64,000 bases of DNA from Novosphingobium sp. (GCA_024236215.1 JACKKX010000003.1:62001-126000); one strand, 5' to 3'; counted from the stretch's first letter, positions 35,642 through 45,147 are shown. Made by a program: numbers and translations. The notes: generated by a model from the sequence alone, not told the origin.

Positions 35642-38353
35642 ATGGTGCAATACCGCTCACACCTGAGGCAGGCCGTCGCGACGATCGCGGCGGCCATTGC
35701 CTTTTGTGCGGGCGGAGGCATTGCCCAGGGCGAAGCCTGGCAGCCCACCGAGGATGACCAGCTGCTGCTTGAACTGCGTTCGGGCCAGTACCGGCTCGGA
35801 GAGGCCATGCGTGGCTACCAGACGCCTGGCGGGGTGTGCGTCGATTTCGCCGATCTGATCCAGGCGCTCGACCTGCCAGTGCGGCTCGACAAGAAGTCGC
35901 GCCGCGCAACCGGTTGGTTTTTTGCGGAGGATCAGCGCTTCGTTCTCGACCGGGAAGCCAATACGGTACAAACCGTGAACGGAATGCGTGCCCTGGCGCC
36001 CGGCGCGGTGTCCGATACGCCCGAGGGCTGGTGCATGAGTCTGCCTGCGCTTTCGGCTTGGATGGGGGTCACTTTCGAGGCCGATCTTTCCAACCTTGCG
36101 GTGGTGCTGAAGTCGGACCGCAAGCTGCCATTCCTCGAGGCGATCGAGCGGAAAAGTCGCGCCGCGCGACTTCGCCAGCCCAGCCTGGCGGAATTTGACC
36201 TCGCCAGGATGCCGCAGGCTCCCTTGCCCTATCGTGACTGGCGCTCGCCATCGGTCGATGTTCAGGTCCAGGGCCAATGGAACAGTCGCGGCGGAGCGCA
36301 ATTCTCCTACGAGGCACTGGCGGCCGGCGAGTTCATGGGGCTGAGCTATACCGCGCGACTCTCAGGCTCGCAGTTCGGCGCTCCCGACAGCCTGCGGCTG
36401 CGCGCCTATCGCTATGATCCCGAGGGCGGGATGCTCGGGCCGCTTGGTGCGACCCAGGTTGCGGCCGGTGACGTCGAGACGTTGCGCGGCGGGCTGACCG
36501 GCCAGGCCGGTTTCGGCCGCGGGGCTTTCATTTCCAACCGTCCGATCAATCTTCCGGGCCGTTTTGGTCTGACGACCCTGCGCGGCACTTTGCCTGCGGG
36601 GTGGGACGCGGAGCTCTACCGCAACGGTGAATTGCGCGCCTGGCAGGCCGATCGCGGCGATGGGCGCTACGAATTCAAGGATATCGAGCTTCTGTTCGGT
36701 CAGAACGACTTCGATGTCGTGCTCTACGGGCCGCAGGGGCAAATTCGCCACGAACGATCCAATGTTCCAGTTGGGGTCGAGGCGATTCCCACCGGCAAGA
36801 CCTGGTATTGGGCCGGAATCGTCGATGACGGGCATGACCTGATCGATTTCACCGGCAAATTCGCCGATCCGCTGACCGGATGGCGCTGGGGGGTGGGTGT
36901 CGAACACGGGTTCGACAAACGAACCTCGGCTGGTCTCGAGTATCAGAGCCTGATGCTGACCGGCCGCCGCCGAGACTATCTCGAAGCCACCGTGCGCCGT
37001 TCGCTCGGCTCGATGCTGCTTGAGCTATCGGGCGCGCAGGAGCTTGGCGCGGGCCGTGCCTGGCGCGGCGAGGCGCTGGGCAAACTGGGTCCGGTACGCT
37101 TCGATGCGCAGGTTTTGTGGGTTGAAGGCGATTTCGAGAGCGAATTGGTCGAGAAACAGCAGCGCAGCGACTACAGCTTGCGGCTGAACACCACCGTGCG
37201 CCTTGGAAACTGGAGTTTGCCGATCGAGGGATCGGTGCGCCAGACCCGGTCGCGCACCGGTCAAATAGTTAACGAATGGTTAATGCGCGGATCGCTGCAC
37301 ATTCACCGCATTTCGCTTGCCGCAGAACTGGTCCATCGGGCGTTATCAGGGCCGCCGGCCACGTCATCGAACGAATCCGCCGGAACCACGCTGACCCTGA
37401 TCGGCAATGCCTCGGCAGGAACGGTTCGGCTGCGCGGTTCGGCGCGGTTCCGGCTGGCGGACGGCGGCGATCCACTGGTCCGCCGCGGGTTCGAGCAGGC
37501 CCAGGTGCTGGTCGAGGCCCCGCTCGACAAGCGCTCAACCCTGCGCGCAGGCTACGAATACGAGGCACCGAGTGCGCGTCACCAGTTCACCCTGGGCTAT
37601 GTGCGCCAGTTTGACCGTTTCGCGCTGCGCGCCGAAGGCCGGGCGGACAACCATGGCCGCGTCAGCGGCGGGCTGACCCTGGCCTTCAGCCTCGGACCCG
37701 ATCCGGTCGACGGGGGCTGGCGCGCGTCGCGCGAGCGACTGGCCGAAACCGGCCAGGCCAGCGTCGAGGTGTTCCGCGACGAAAACGGCGACGGCTATCG
37801 CCAGGCCGGCGAAGAAGCGGTCGAAGGGGTCACCATCGAGGCTGGGTTCCGTCACTCCCAGGCGCCCACGGCCAAAAACGGCCGCGCGGTGATCGATGGC
37901 CTGCAGCCCTATGTCCCGGTGCTGGTCTCGATCGATACCGGCACCTTGCCCGATCCGCTGCTCCAACCCAAGAACCGGGGCATGGTGGTGGTGCCGCGTC
38001 CTGGCGTCCAGGCCAGCCTTGCACTGCCGCTGGCGCCGACCGGAGAGGTTGAGGCCTACCTGCTCGGCCCCGATGGCGAAGCGCGCGGCGGAGCGACGAT
38101 CGAGCTGACCGACCTCGCCGGGCGGGTAATCCTGCGCGGCGTTTCGGATTTCGATGGCTATGTGCTGTTCGATTCGGTGCCCTATGGCGACTACCGCCTG
38201 CAACTGGGCGAGGCGAGCGCCAGGGTGCTGGGGCTTGAAGCGAGGGTTTCGGGGGCGCTGCGGATCGACCGGACCCATTCCTCGCTGCAACTCGGACGGT
38301 TGCGGCTGGCTCCGGCCGCCGCCGCGTCGCAGATCGCCGCGAGCGCCCCTTAA
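35642..38353 (+). CDS. Divergent usher-like outer-membrane protein with C-terminal carboxypeptidase-like domains
   Basis: 903 residues. Signal peptide (about 1-31); an N-domain (30-190) with a Cys pair (GGVCVDF, EGWCMSL); an amphipathic beta-rich barrel region from about 200 to 700; a plug-like stretch (LPAGWDAELYRNGELRAWQ ... FGQNDFDVVLYGPQGQ), as in ushers; and two small beta domains at the end (FRDENGDGYRQAGEEAVEGV, SdrB/carboxypeptidase-like, and DGEARGGATIELTDLAGRV). I infer an outer-membrane assembly/secretion pore for the DUF4402 subunit. It is more divergent than FimD and Caf1A. Confidence 0.75.
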   Translation: MVQYRSHLRQAVATIAAAIAFCAGGGIAQGEAWQPTEDDQLLLELRSGQYRLGEAMRGYQTPGGVCVDFADLIQALDLPVRLDKKSRRATGWFFAEDQRFVLDREANTVQTVNGMRALAPGAVSDTPEGWCMSLPALSAWMGVTFEADLSNLAVVLKSDRKLPFLEAIERKSRAARLRQPSLAEFDLARMPQAPLPYRDWRSPSVDVQVQGQWNSRGGAQFSYEALAAGEFMGLSYTARLSGSQFGAPDSLRLRAYRYDPEGGMLGPLGATQVAAGDVETLRGGLTGQAGFGRGAFISNRPINLPGRFGLTTLRGTLPAGWDAELYRNGELRAWQADRGDGRYEFKDIELLFGQNDFDVVLYGPQGQIRHERSNVPVGVEAIPTGKTWYWAGIVDDGHDLIDFTGKFADPLTGWRWGVGVEHGFDKRTSAGLEYQSLMLTGRRRDYLEATVRRSLGSMLLELSGAQELGAGRAWRGEALGKLGPVRFDAQVLWVEGDFESELVEKQQRSDYSLRLNTTVRLGNWSLPIEGSVRQTRSRTGQIVNEWLMRGSLHIHRISLAAELVHRALSGPPATSSNESAGTTLTLIGNASAGTVRLRGSARFRLADGGDPLVRRGFEQAQVLVEAPLDKRSTLRAGYEYEAPSARHQFTLGYVRQFDRFALRAEGRADNHGRVSGGLTLAFSLGPDPVDGGWRASRERLAETGQASVEVFRDENGDGYRQAGEEAVEGVTIEAGFRHSQAPTAKNGRAVIDGLQPYVPVLVSIDTGTLPDPLLQPKNRGMVVVPRPGVQASLALPLAPTGEVEAYLLGPDGEARGGATIELTDLAGRVILRGVSDFDGYVLFDSVPYGDYRLQLGEASARVLGLEARVSGALRIDRTHSSLQLGRLRLAPAAAASQIAASAP

Positions 38354-38365
38354 CCGCACGGTTAA
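38350..38365. repeat. Palindrome TTAACCG-CA-CGGTTAA at the usher stop
   Basis: A perfect seven-base inverted repeat spans the TAA of the usher-like gene. Spacing of the two TTAA is eight, one off the CtrA full-site. It could be a short hairpin or an operator for the acyl-CoA dehydrogenase at 38432. Confidence 0.35.
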
Positions 38366-38371
38366 ATCCGC

Positions 38372-38399
38372 TTGACCCCCGCAGCGGCAGGCCTATCGC
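38372..38399 (+). promoter_or_regulatory. Putative promoter of the acyl-CoA dehydrogenase
   Basis: TTGACC (38372-38377) and TATCGC (38394-38399) are 16 bases apart, 32 bases before the ATG at 38432. The -10 is poor. Confidence 0.3.
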
Positions 38400-38431
38400 T
38401 CTTGTCCTGCAATTGAGGAGGGGAATGGCCC

Positions 38432-39586
38432 ATGTCGCTCGATCGGCTCAGCCGCACTTGTTACACCGAAGATCACGAAGCATTCCGCGATACGGTGCGC
38501 CGTTTCGTCGCCGCCGAGCTCGAACCCAATGCCGCACGGTGGGACGAGGAAGGGATCGTCCCGCGCGAGGCCTGGCCCAAGGCCGGGGAGCTGGGGCTGC
38601 TGTGCCCCACGGTGCCCGAGACCTACGGCGGCCTGGGGCTCGATTTTGGCTACAACGCGGTGATCGACGAGGAGATCGGCTACGGCACCGACGTGGCGAC
38701 CGGATTCTCGCTCCAGTCGGACATCGTCGCCAACTACATCATCCAGTACGGCTCGGAAGAGCAGAAGCAGACCTGGCTCCCCAAGATGGTCTCGGGCGAG
38801 GTGATTACCGCGATCGCGATGACCGAGCCGGGAACCGGATCGGATCTTCAGGGGCTGCGCACAACAGCCCGCAAGGACGGCAACCACTACGTCATCAACG
38901 GCAGCAAGACCTATATCACCAACGGGCAGAACGCCGATCTGGTGCTGGTTTGCTGCAAGACCGATACCGAGGTCCAGCCGGCCTGGAAGGGCGTGTCGAT
39001 CGTGCTGGTCGAGGCTGATCGGGCAGGGTTCAAGCGCGGACGCAATCTCGACAAGGTCGGGCTCGATGCCGCCGATACCTCGGAGCTGTTCTTCGAGGAT
39101 GTGCGGGTGCCGATCACCAACTGCCTGGGCGAGGAGGGCAAGGGCTTCATCTATCTGATGAGCGAGCTGCCGCAGGAACGGCTCTCGATCGCGGTCGGCG
39201 CCCAGGCCGCGGCCCAGCGCGCGTTCGATCAGACGGTCGAGTTTTGCCGCGAGCGCAAGGCCTTCGGGCAGGCGGTACTCGATTTCCAGAACACCCGCTT
39301 CGTGCTGGCGGATCTCAAGACCAAGCTCCAGGTCGGCTGGGCCCATCTCGACTGGGCAATCGCCCGCCACAACGCCAAGGAGCTGACCCCGCAGGAAGCA
39401 TCCGGCGCCAAGCTGTGGCACACCGAGCTTCAGGGCGAAGTGGTCGACAAGTGTCTACAGCTGCACGGCGGGGCGGGCTATATGAACGAATACCCCATTG
39501 CCAAGCAGTGGCGCGGCGCGCGGGTTACCCGTATCTTCGGCGGGACCAACGAAATCATGAAAGAACTGATCGGGCGCTCGCTCTAG
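38432..39586 (+). CDS. Acyl-CoA dehydrogenase, long-chain type
   Basis: 384 residues with the ACAD signatures AMTEPGTGSDLQGLRTTA, GSKTYITNGQNADLVLV and FGGTNEIMKELI. The catalytic base sits in LPQERLSIAVGAQ, as in LCAD and isovaleryl types; the MCAD position (in FGGT) is Gly. FAD-dependent first step of beta-oxidation or branched-chain catabolism. RBS GAGGAGGGG precedes. Followed by a perfect terminator. Confidence 0.95.
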   Translation: MSLDRLSRTCYTEDHEAFRDTVRRFVAAELEPNAARWDEEGIVPREAWPKAGELGLLCPTVPETYGGLGLDFGYNAVIDEEIGYGTDVATGFSLQSDIVANYIIQYGSEEQKQTWLPKMVSGEVITAIAMTEPGTGSDLQGLRTTARKDGNHYVINGSKTYITNGQNADLVLVCCKTDTEVQPAWKGVSIVLVEADRAGFKRGRNLDKVGLDAADTSELFFEDVRVPITNCLGEEGKGFIYLMSELPQERLSIAVGAQAAAQRAFDQTVEFCRERKAFGQAVLDFQNTRFVLADLKTKLQVGWAHLDWAIARHNAKELTPQEASGAKLWHTELQGEVVDKCLQLHGGAGYMNEYPIAKQWRGARVTRIFGGTNEIMKELIGRSL

Positions 39587-39607
39587 GAAGAACCCGCCTG
39601 GTGAAAG

Positions 39608-39632
39608 AAAGGGGGGCAAAAGCCCCCCTTTT
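39608..39632. terminator. Bidirectional rho-independent terminator
   Basis: GGGGGGC-AAAA-GCCCCCC with AAA before and TTTT after: a perfect seven-base stem with AAA/TTT flanks, between the convergent acyl-CoA dehydrogenase and glycine-zipper genes. Confidence 0.92.
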
Positions 39633-39645
39633 CATGACGTCAGCA

Positions 39646-40413
39646 TCAGCTTCCGCGCACCCGCTTGTCGGGTACGATCTTGACCCGCTTGTCAGGCACC
39701 CGCTTGGGCACATAGCGATACTTGGGCTTGGTGGTGACGTAGGTGACATATTCGGTGGTGGTGACCACCTCCTTGCATTCGCGCGCGCGCGGCGCGGGCA
39801 TGGCCGCCATCGCCACCGGCACCATCATCACCGGCTGATAGGCATAGCCATAGCCGGCATAACCCTGCGCATAATGGCCCGGGTAATAGCCCTGGTAACC
39901 GCCGTAATTGGTGTAGCGATCGAGATAGCTCTCGCACCAGTCGCGTGCGCGGTGCCGGTCCGATGCCGCGCCGATTGCCCCGCCCGCAACCGCGCCCACG
40001 GCCGCCCCTGCGATGGTTCCCACGGTGCGGTCGCCGCGTCCGGCCACCCGGTTGCCGATCACCCCGCCGACCACACCGCCGATCACCGCGCCTGTGGCGG
40101 TGCCGCTGCCGCGGTGATTGTGGCGGCATTCGGCAAGCCAATCCTCGCGCGCGCGCTGCCATGCCGCCTCGTCATGGCCGGGGCGGTCATAACCCATCGG
40201 CGCACTTGCGGCAGGCTGGGGGGGCATCGGCGGCATGGCCGAAGGTGGCGGCGGCGCCCAATCAGGGCGCGGATCGACCGGCATTTCGCCATAGACGCGG
40301 CCCTCGGCGTCGACAGTTCCCGGTGGCGGCGGCGGATTCTGGGCGAAAGCGGGCGCGGCAAGGGCCAGCGCGGCAATTCCGATGAGCGGCAAACGAATAT
40401 GACGAGACGGCAT
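39646..40413 (-). CDS. Glycine-zipper 2TM surface protein
   Basis: 255 residues: signal peptide (cleavage after AFA, ~24), Pro-rich stretch, then a glycine-zipper segment (ATGAVIGGVVGGVIGNRVAGRG ... AGAAVGAVAGGAIGAA) typical of RcnB/SlyB-like envelope proteins, then a Tyr/Gly-rich region and a basic tail with KR/VPDKRV repeats. Likely in the outer membrane or periplasm. The 5' leader carries alternative hairpins (40468-40513). Confidence 0.82.
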   Translation of the reverse strand: MPSRHIRLPLIGIAALALAAPAFAQNPPPPPGTVDAEGRVYGEMPVDPRPDWAPPPPSAMPPMPPQPAASAPMGYDRPGHDEAAWQRAREDWLAECRHNHRGSGTATGAVIGGVVGGVIGNRVAGRGDRTVGTIAGAAVGAVAGGAIGAASDRHRARDWCESYLDRYTNYGGYQGYYPGHYAQGYAGYGYAYQPVMMVPVAMAAMPAPRARECKEVVTTTEYVTYVTTKPKYRYVPKRVPDKRVKIVPDKRVRGS

Positions 40414-40467
40414 GGGAAACCCCCTGGCTCGGCCGGGCGATTCCCGGCGTTAACCCGGAATTTAGCA

Positions 40468-40513
40468 TCGTAGGACGCACGGAACCAAGCGTCTAAGACG
40501 CCTAACTACGATA
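40468..40513 (-). promoter_or_regulatory. Leader with mutually exclusive hairpins
   Basis: ATCGTAG (40468) and CTACGAT (40507) form an outer stem; inside, GCGTC (40490) can pair with GACGC at either 40475 or 40498, not both. It lies between msrC and the glycine-zipper gene, both minus strand. Confidence 0.35.
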
Positions 40514-40543
40514 CTGTCCCGAATCGGAGCAGGAATGGCCGGT

Positions 40544-41026
40544 TCAGATGGCGTGCGCGATCGCCGCGGCCAGGTTCTCCATCCCGGCAGCGTCCTCGGC
40601 ATCGAAACGCGCCGGGTCGGGACTGTCGAGATCGATTACCGCGATCACCTGTCCATCGCGCAGCACCGGCACCACCAGCTCCGAACGGCTCACCGCGTCG
40701 CAGGCGATGTGACCGGGGAAAGCGTGGACATCGGGAACCAGCTGGGTCTGGCCGCTTGCGGCGCAGGTACCGCAAACTCCGCTCCCCACGGGAATGCGGA
40801 TGCAGGCCGGCTTGCCCTGGAACGGGCCCAGCACCAGTTCATCGCCGATCAGGCGATAGAACCCGGCCCAGTTGAGCCGTGGCACGAATTGCCAGATTAG
40901 CGCCGCCACATTGGCCATGTTCGCAACCGGATCGGGTTCTCCCGCCACCAGAGCGGCGGCGGCCTGCGCCAAGTCATCGTAGAGTGCAGCCTTGGGCTGC
41001 TGCGGATCGGGTTCAAAGGCATACAT
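40544..41026 (-). CDS. msrC: Free methionine-(R)-sulfoxide reductase (GAF domain)
   Basis: 160-residue GAF protein that reduces free Met-R-sulfoxide. The family's three redox cysteines are visible: KPACIRIP, GVCGTC and HIACDAVSRSE, with VPDVHAFPGHIAC diagnostic for fRMsr. The ATG at 41026 (MYAFEPDPQ) is chosen over an upstream extension that crosses the divergent gene. Divergent from the sugar dehydrogenase with a 63-bp gap. Confidence 0.92.
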   Translation of the reverse strand: MYAFEPDPQQPKAALYDDLAQAAAALVAGEPDPVANMANVAALIWQFVPRLNWAGFYRLIGDELVLGPFQGKPACIRIPVGSGVCGTCAASGQTQLVPDVHAFPGHIACDAVSRSELVVPVLRDGQVIAVIDLDSPDPARFDAEDAAGMENLAAAIAHAI

Positions 41027-41089
41027 CGCGCGGGTGTCTAGCCCGATCGCGGCTTGCCGCCTAGCGCCCTTACGCCTAAGTTTCCCGGT

Positions 41090-42565
41090 ATGACCACCAA
41101 ACGCAAACTGCTTGTCGCCCTTGCCGTGTTCCTTGTGGTGTTCGGTATCCTCGCCGCGTGGATCTGGCGCGGGACCCCGGCCGAACACAGCCTGGATGAG
41201 CTATCGGGCCGCGATCCGGTGATTTCGAAGCCGAAGCCCGAGGAAATTCCCTCGGTCGCGATCGCCCGTCCGATCGGCTGGGCTCCCGGGGAAGCGCCGA
41301 AGGCGGCCCAGGGGCTCGAAGTGGCGCGCTACGCCGAGGGACTGGAGCATCCCCGGGTGATCTATGTCCTGCCCAATGGTGACGTCTTGGTAGCCGAAGC
41401 CGATGCGCCGGGCGGCAGCATGGGCGGTGGCCTGACCGCGAAGATCGGTGAAACACTGATGAAGCGTGCCGGATCGCACGGCACTTCGCCCGACAAGCTG
41501 ATCCTGCTGCGCGATGCCAACGGCGACGGCAAGGCCGAAGTCCGCGAAACCCTGCTTGAGGGAGACTTGCTTGCCTCGCCCTCCGGCCTCGCCTGGAATG
41601 ACGATACGCTCTACGTTGCCAACCACGACGCGGTGCTCGCCTTTACCTACAAGCTGGGCGAAACCCGCCTGACCGGCGAGCCGCGCAAGGTGATGGACCT
41701 GCCGGGCGCCGGCAATCACTGGATGCGCAATATCGTGCTCAGCCCCGATGGGCACAGGCTCTATGCCGCAGTCGGCTCGGCCTCGAACATCGGCGAAAAG
41801 GGGATGGAGCTGGAAAAGGGTCGCGCCGCGATTTGGGAAAAGGATCTCTACAAGGACGGCTATCCGCGCCAATACGCACAAGGGCTGCGCAATCCCAACG
41901 GCATGGGCTGGAATCCTTCGACTGGCGAACTGTGGGTGGTGGTCAACGAGCGCGATCAGCTCGGCCCCGATCTGGTGCCCGACTATCTGACCAATGTGCC
42001 GGTCGGCGCGCACTATGGCTGGCCTTGGATCTACTGGAAGAAGTACACCGACGAACGGGTGAACAACTGGGCGCCGCCGGAATATATCGACGATTACGTG
42101 CGCAAGCCGGAATTCGCGCTGGGCGCGCATGTGGCGCCGCTGGGGCTGGCCTTTGTGAACGGAGGCGAGCGGCTGGGGCCGGACTATGCCAACGGCGCCT
42201 TCATCGCCCGGCACGGATCGTGGAACCGCAAGCCGCTTTCGGGCTACGATGTGGTCTTTGTCCGGTTCGATGAATTCGGCAATCCGCGGGGCAAGCCGCT
42301 ACCCGTGCTGAGCGGGTTCCTGAACGGCAAGGGCCAGACCCACGGTCGACCCACCTGGGTCATCCTGGCCCGCGACGGTGCGCTGCTGGTTAGCGATGAT
42401 ACTGCCGGGATCATCTGGCGGGTGATTGCGCCGGGTGCGGCGCCTTCGGCGCCGATCAAGCCGGTCGTTACCGCCCGGATGCCAGTGAAGCGCGACCTGG
42501 GCGGCGATCCTTCAGCCCAGTTCAAGGCGGGAATCCGGGCCGATCCGGAGGACGGCCAGCAGTAG
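41090..42565 (+). CDS. PQQ-dependent sugar/sorbosone dehydrogenase-like protein
   Basis: 491 residues. N-terminal membrane anchor or signal (KLLVALAVFLVVFGILAAWIW), then a six-bladed beta-propeller with VYVLPNGDVLVAEA-type strands, NGDGKAEVRETLL, LRNPNGMGWNPSTGELWVVVNERDQ, and HGSWNRKPLSGYDVVFV. Matches GSDH/sorbosone dehydrogenase (PQQ, calcium). Probably periplasmic. Substrate unknown. No pqq genes nearby. Confidence 0.85.
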   Translation: MTTKRKLLVALAVFLVVFGILAAWIWRGTPAEHSLDELSGRDPVISKPKPEEIPSVAIARPIGWAPGEAPKAAQGLEVARYAEGLEHPRVIYVLPNGDVLVAEADAPGGSMGGGLTAKIGETLMKRAGSHGTSPDKLILLRDANGDGKAEVRETLLEGDLLASPSGLAWNDDTLYVANHDAVLAFTYKLGETRLTGEPRKVMDLPGAGNHWMRNIVLSPDGHRLYAAVGSASNIGEKGMELEKGRAAIWEKDLYKDGYPRQYAQGLRNPNGMGWNPSTGELWVVVNERDQLGPDLVPDYLTNVPVGAHYGWPWIYWKKYTDERVNNWAPPEYIDDYVRKPEFALGAHVAPLGLAFVNGGERLGPDYANGAFIARHGSWNRKPLSGYDVVFVRFDEFGNPRGKPLPVLSGFLNGKGQTHGRPTWVILARDGALLVSDDTAGIIWRVIAPGAAPSAPIKPVVTARMPVKRDLGGDPSAQFKAGIRADPEDGQQ

Positions 42566-42567
42566 GA

Positions 42568-43392
42568 TCAGATCGTTCGTCCTGCGCGGCCAGCCAGTTC
42601 GGTGACATAGTGCCAGGCGACGCGGCCCGAACGGGCGCCGCGCCGCTTGGCCCATTCCAGCGCGTCGGCTTCCGCGAAAGCCAGCCCCAGATTTCCGCAA
42701 TAGCCCGCGATGATCGCCAGGTAATCGTCCTGGGTGCAGTTGTGGAACCCGATCGACAGCCCGAAGCGATCGGCCAGCGCCAGCCGGTCGTCAACCGCAT
42801 CGCGCGGGTTGAGCGGATCGTCCTGCTCACCGGCGTGCCGCGCCACGATCGCGCGGCGGTTGGAGGTCACGGCCAGGCGAACATTTCCCGGGCGCGCTTC
42901 TACCCCGCCCTCAAGCCACGAGCGTAGCGCCCGCGGCCCGGCCCCATCGCCATCCTCGAAACCGAGATCGTCGATGAAGACCAGAAAATGGCGATCCACC
43001 TGCCCCAGCGCGGCGAACAGCGCGGCCAGCGTCGGCAAGGCATCGCCCGATACCTGGACCAGCGCAATCCGGGCGCCGTGCTCGGCCTGGGCGGCGATGA
43101 CGCTGGCGCGCAGCAGCGCAGACTTGCCCATCCCGCGCGCACCCCACAGCAGCATGTCGTGCGCGGCGTGGCCCTGGGCCAGTCGGGTGACATTGGTGGT
43201 AACGGCCTGCTTCTGCGCGTCGATGCCCTTGAGCAGAGCGAGCGCGGGGGCCACGATCTGCCCGACCGCGTGGGCGCCTCCATCCCAGACATAGGCCGGG
43301 GAGCCAAGCCAGTCGGCCGGGGCCGAAGCTGGCGGCGAAATGCGCTCAAGCGCTTGCGCGATGCGGTTCAGCAGGTCGGATTGATCGCTCAT
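42568..43392 (-). CDS. DUF815 AAA+ ATPase
   Basis: 274 residues; Walker A LLWGARGMGKSALLRA, Walker B LVFIDDLGFEDGDG, and the family segment VRLAVTSNRRAI. The DUF815 group is a conserved AAA+ of unknown role. The ATG at 43392 (MSDQSDLL) overlaps the acyl-CoA dehydrogenase stop (ATGA). It is separated by only two bases from the convergent sugar dehydrogenase stop. Confidence 0.85.
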   Translation of the reverse strand: MSDQSDLLNRIAQALERISPPASAPADWLGSPAYVWDGGAHAVGQIVAPALALLKGIDAQKQAVTTNVTRLAQGHAAHDMLLWGARGMGKSALLRASVIAAQAEHGARIALVQVSGDALPTLAALFAALGQVDRHFLVFIDDLGFEDGDGAGPRALRSWLEGGVEARPGNVRLAVTSNRRAIVARHAGEQDDPLNPRDAVDDRLALADRFGLSIGFHNCTQDDYLAIIAGYCGNLGLAFAEADALEWAKRRGARSGRVAWHYVTELAGRAGRTI

Positions 43393-45098
43393 CCAGCCAG
43401 CGCCTCGGTGTCGAGGGCGTAGAGCAGACCTGCGCCCGCCGTTGCCTGGGCCTTGAGCCCGCGGGCCTCGGGGGCGATGTGCTCGGCAAAGTAGCGCGCA
43501 ACCACCCGCTTGGCTTCGCCGCCCGCCCCATCGCGAGCCTGGAGCAGCAGCTGCCATCCGGCCACCGCGACCGCGCACATGGTACAGAACGGAACCGATC
43601 CGGCGAGGCGATCGTCAAGGCTGGCCTCGCGCGCCATCCATCCGGCAATCGCAACGCAGTCCTCGGCCAGTCCTGACAATTCGGGCACGTCCCCGGTTTC
43701 GGTGGCGGCCTGCGTCAGCAGCGACGTCAAAACGCCGCCGCTTTCATAGCCCAGCTTGCGGGTGACGAGGTCGGCGGCCTGGATCCCGTTGGTGCCTTCG
43801 TAGATCGGGGCGATGCGGGCATCGCGATAGTGCTGGGCGGCGCCGGTTTCCTCGATGAAGCCCATCCCGCCGTGGACCTGCACCCCCAGGCTGGCCACTT
43901 CGCAGCCTACGTCGGTGCCCCAGGCCTTTAGCAACGGCACCAGGCAATCGGCGCGGGGCTGGGCGCCCTCGATACCGAGCGCGCCGCGATCGATCATCCC
44001 GGCGGTGTAATAGAGCAGCGCGCGCGCACCTTCTGTCAGCGCCCGCATCCTGAGCAGCATGCGCCGCACATCGGGGTGCTCGGCAATCGCCACCGGATTC
44101 TTGTCGGGCGAGCCGGCACGGGCCGACTGCACCCGATCGCGGGCATAGGTCTTGGCCTGTTGCAGTGCGCGTTCGGCGATCTGCACTCCCTGGTTGCCGA
44201 CATTGATCCGCGCACTGTTCATCATCGTGAACATGCATTTGAGGCCCTCGTTCTCTGCCCCGATCAGCTCGCCGATGCATTCGTCGTTATCGCCAAAGCT
44301 CATCACGCAGGTCGGGCTGGCCATGATCCCCAGCTTGTGCTCAAGGCTGACGCAGCGCAGGTCGTTACGCCCGCCCAGGCTTCCATCGGCGCCGATGTGG
44401 AACTTGGGGACGATGAACAGGCTGATCCCGCGGCTGCCCGCTGGGGCGCCGGGCGTGCGCGCCAGCACCAGATGGACGATATTGCCCGAAAGATCGTGCT
44501 CGCCCCAGGTGATGAAGATCTTGGTGCCCTTGATCGCCCAGGTGCCGTCGCCGCGCGGAGTGGCGGTGGTGCGCAGGGCGCCCACGTCGCTCCCGGCCTG
44601 CGGCTCGGTGAGGTTCATCGTGCCCGACCATTCGCCGGAAATCAGCCGGGAAAGATAGGCTGCCTTCTGCGCCGCACTGCCGTGGTGGCTGATCGCCTCG
44701 ATCGCGCCGACAGTGAGCAGCGGAAGCAGAGTGAAGGCCATGTTGGCGCTGCCCAGGTTCTCGATCACGTTGGAGGCCAGCGTGAAGGGCAGACCCTGGC
44801 CGCCAAAGCCCTCATCCCCCGAAATCGCGTTCCAGCCTTGCTCGACATAGGCCTGATAGGCCTCGGCATAGCCGGCCGGCAGGCTGACCGTGCCGTTCGC
44901 CAGCCTGGCCCCCTCCAGATCGCCGATCCGGTTGAGCGGGGCAAATTCCCCCGCCGCGAACTGGCCGATCCCCTCGACGATGGCCTCGACCACATCGGCG
45001 CTGGCAGCGCTGAAGCGGGGGTGCGCGGCAAGCTCCTCGATCCCGGCGTTGACCCGGATCGCAAGAACCTGTTCGGCGGTTGGGGCGGTAAAGGTCAT
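43389..45098 (-). CDS. Acyl-CoA dehydrogenase, DmdC-like long form
   Basis: 569 residues with an extra C-terminal domain, as in the DmdC/FadE-like group (3-methylmercaptopropionyl-CoA dehydrogenase). Seen: MNLTEPQAGSDVGALRTTA, GTKIFITWGEHDLS, the catalytic Glu in PIYEGTNGIQAADL, and VHGGMGFIEETGA. Substrate likely an acyl-CoA; DmdC activity is not established. ATG at 45098 (MTFTAPTAEQ). Divergent from tsaC. Confidence 0.92.
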   Translation of the reverse strand: MTFTAPTAEQVLAIRVNAGIEELAAHPRFSAASADVVEAIVEGIGQFAAGEFAPLNRIGDLEGARLANGTVSLPAGYAEAYQAYVEQGWNAISGDEGFGGQGLPFTLASNVIENLGSANMAFTLLPLLTVGAIEAISHHGSAAQKAAYLSRLISGEWSGTMNLTEPQAGSDVGALRTTATPRGDGTWAIKGTKIFITWGEHDLSGNIVHLVLARTPGAPAGSRGISLFIVPKFHIGADGSLGGRNDLRCVSLEHKLGIMASPTCVMSFGDNDECIGELIGAENEGLKCMFTMMNSARINVGNQGVQIAERALQQAKTYARDRVQSARAGSPDKNPVAIAEHPDVRRMLLRMRALTEGARALLYYTAGMIDRGALGIEGAQPRADCLVPLLKAWGTDVGCEVASLGVQVHGGMGFIEETGAAQHYRDARIAPIYEGTNGIQAADLVTRKLGYESGGVLTSLLTQAATETGDVPELSGLAEDCVAIAGWMAREASLDDRLAGSVPFCTMCAVAVAGWQLLLQARDGAGGEAKRVVARYFAEHIAPEARGLKAQATAGAGLLYALDTEALAG

Positions 45099-45147
45099 GG
45101 CGCTTTTCCTTGGCTTTATCGAACTGCGCCTATAGCGGGAGGGCATG

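Noticed and set aside
37269..37283. TTAA-N7-TTAA full CtrA site
   Set aside because: It is well inside the usher-like gene, far from any start codon; chance is the simplest explanation.
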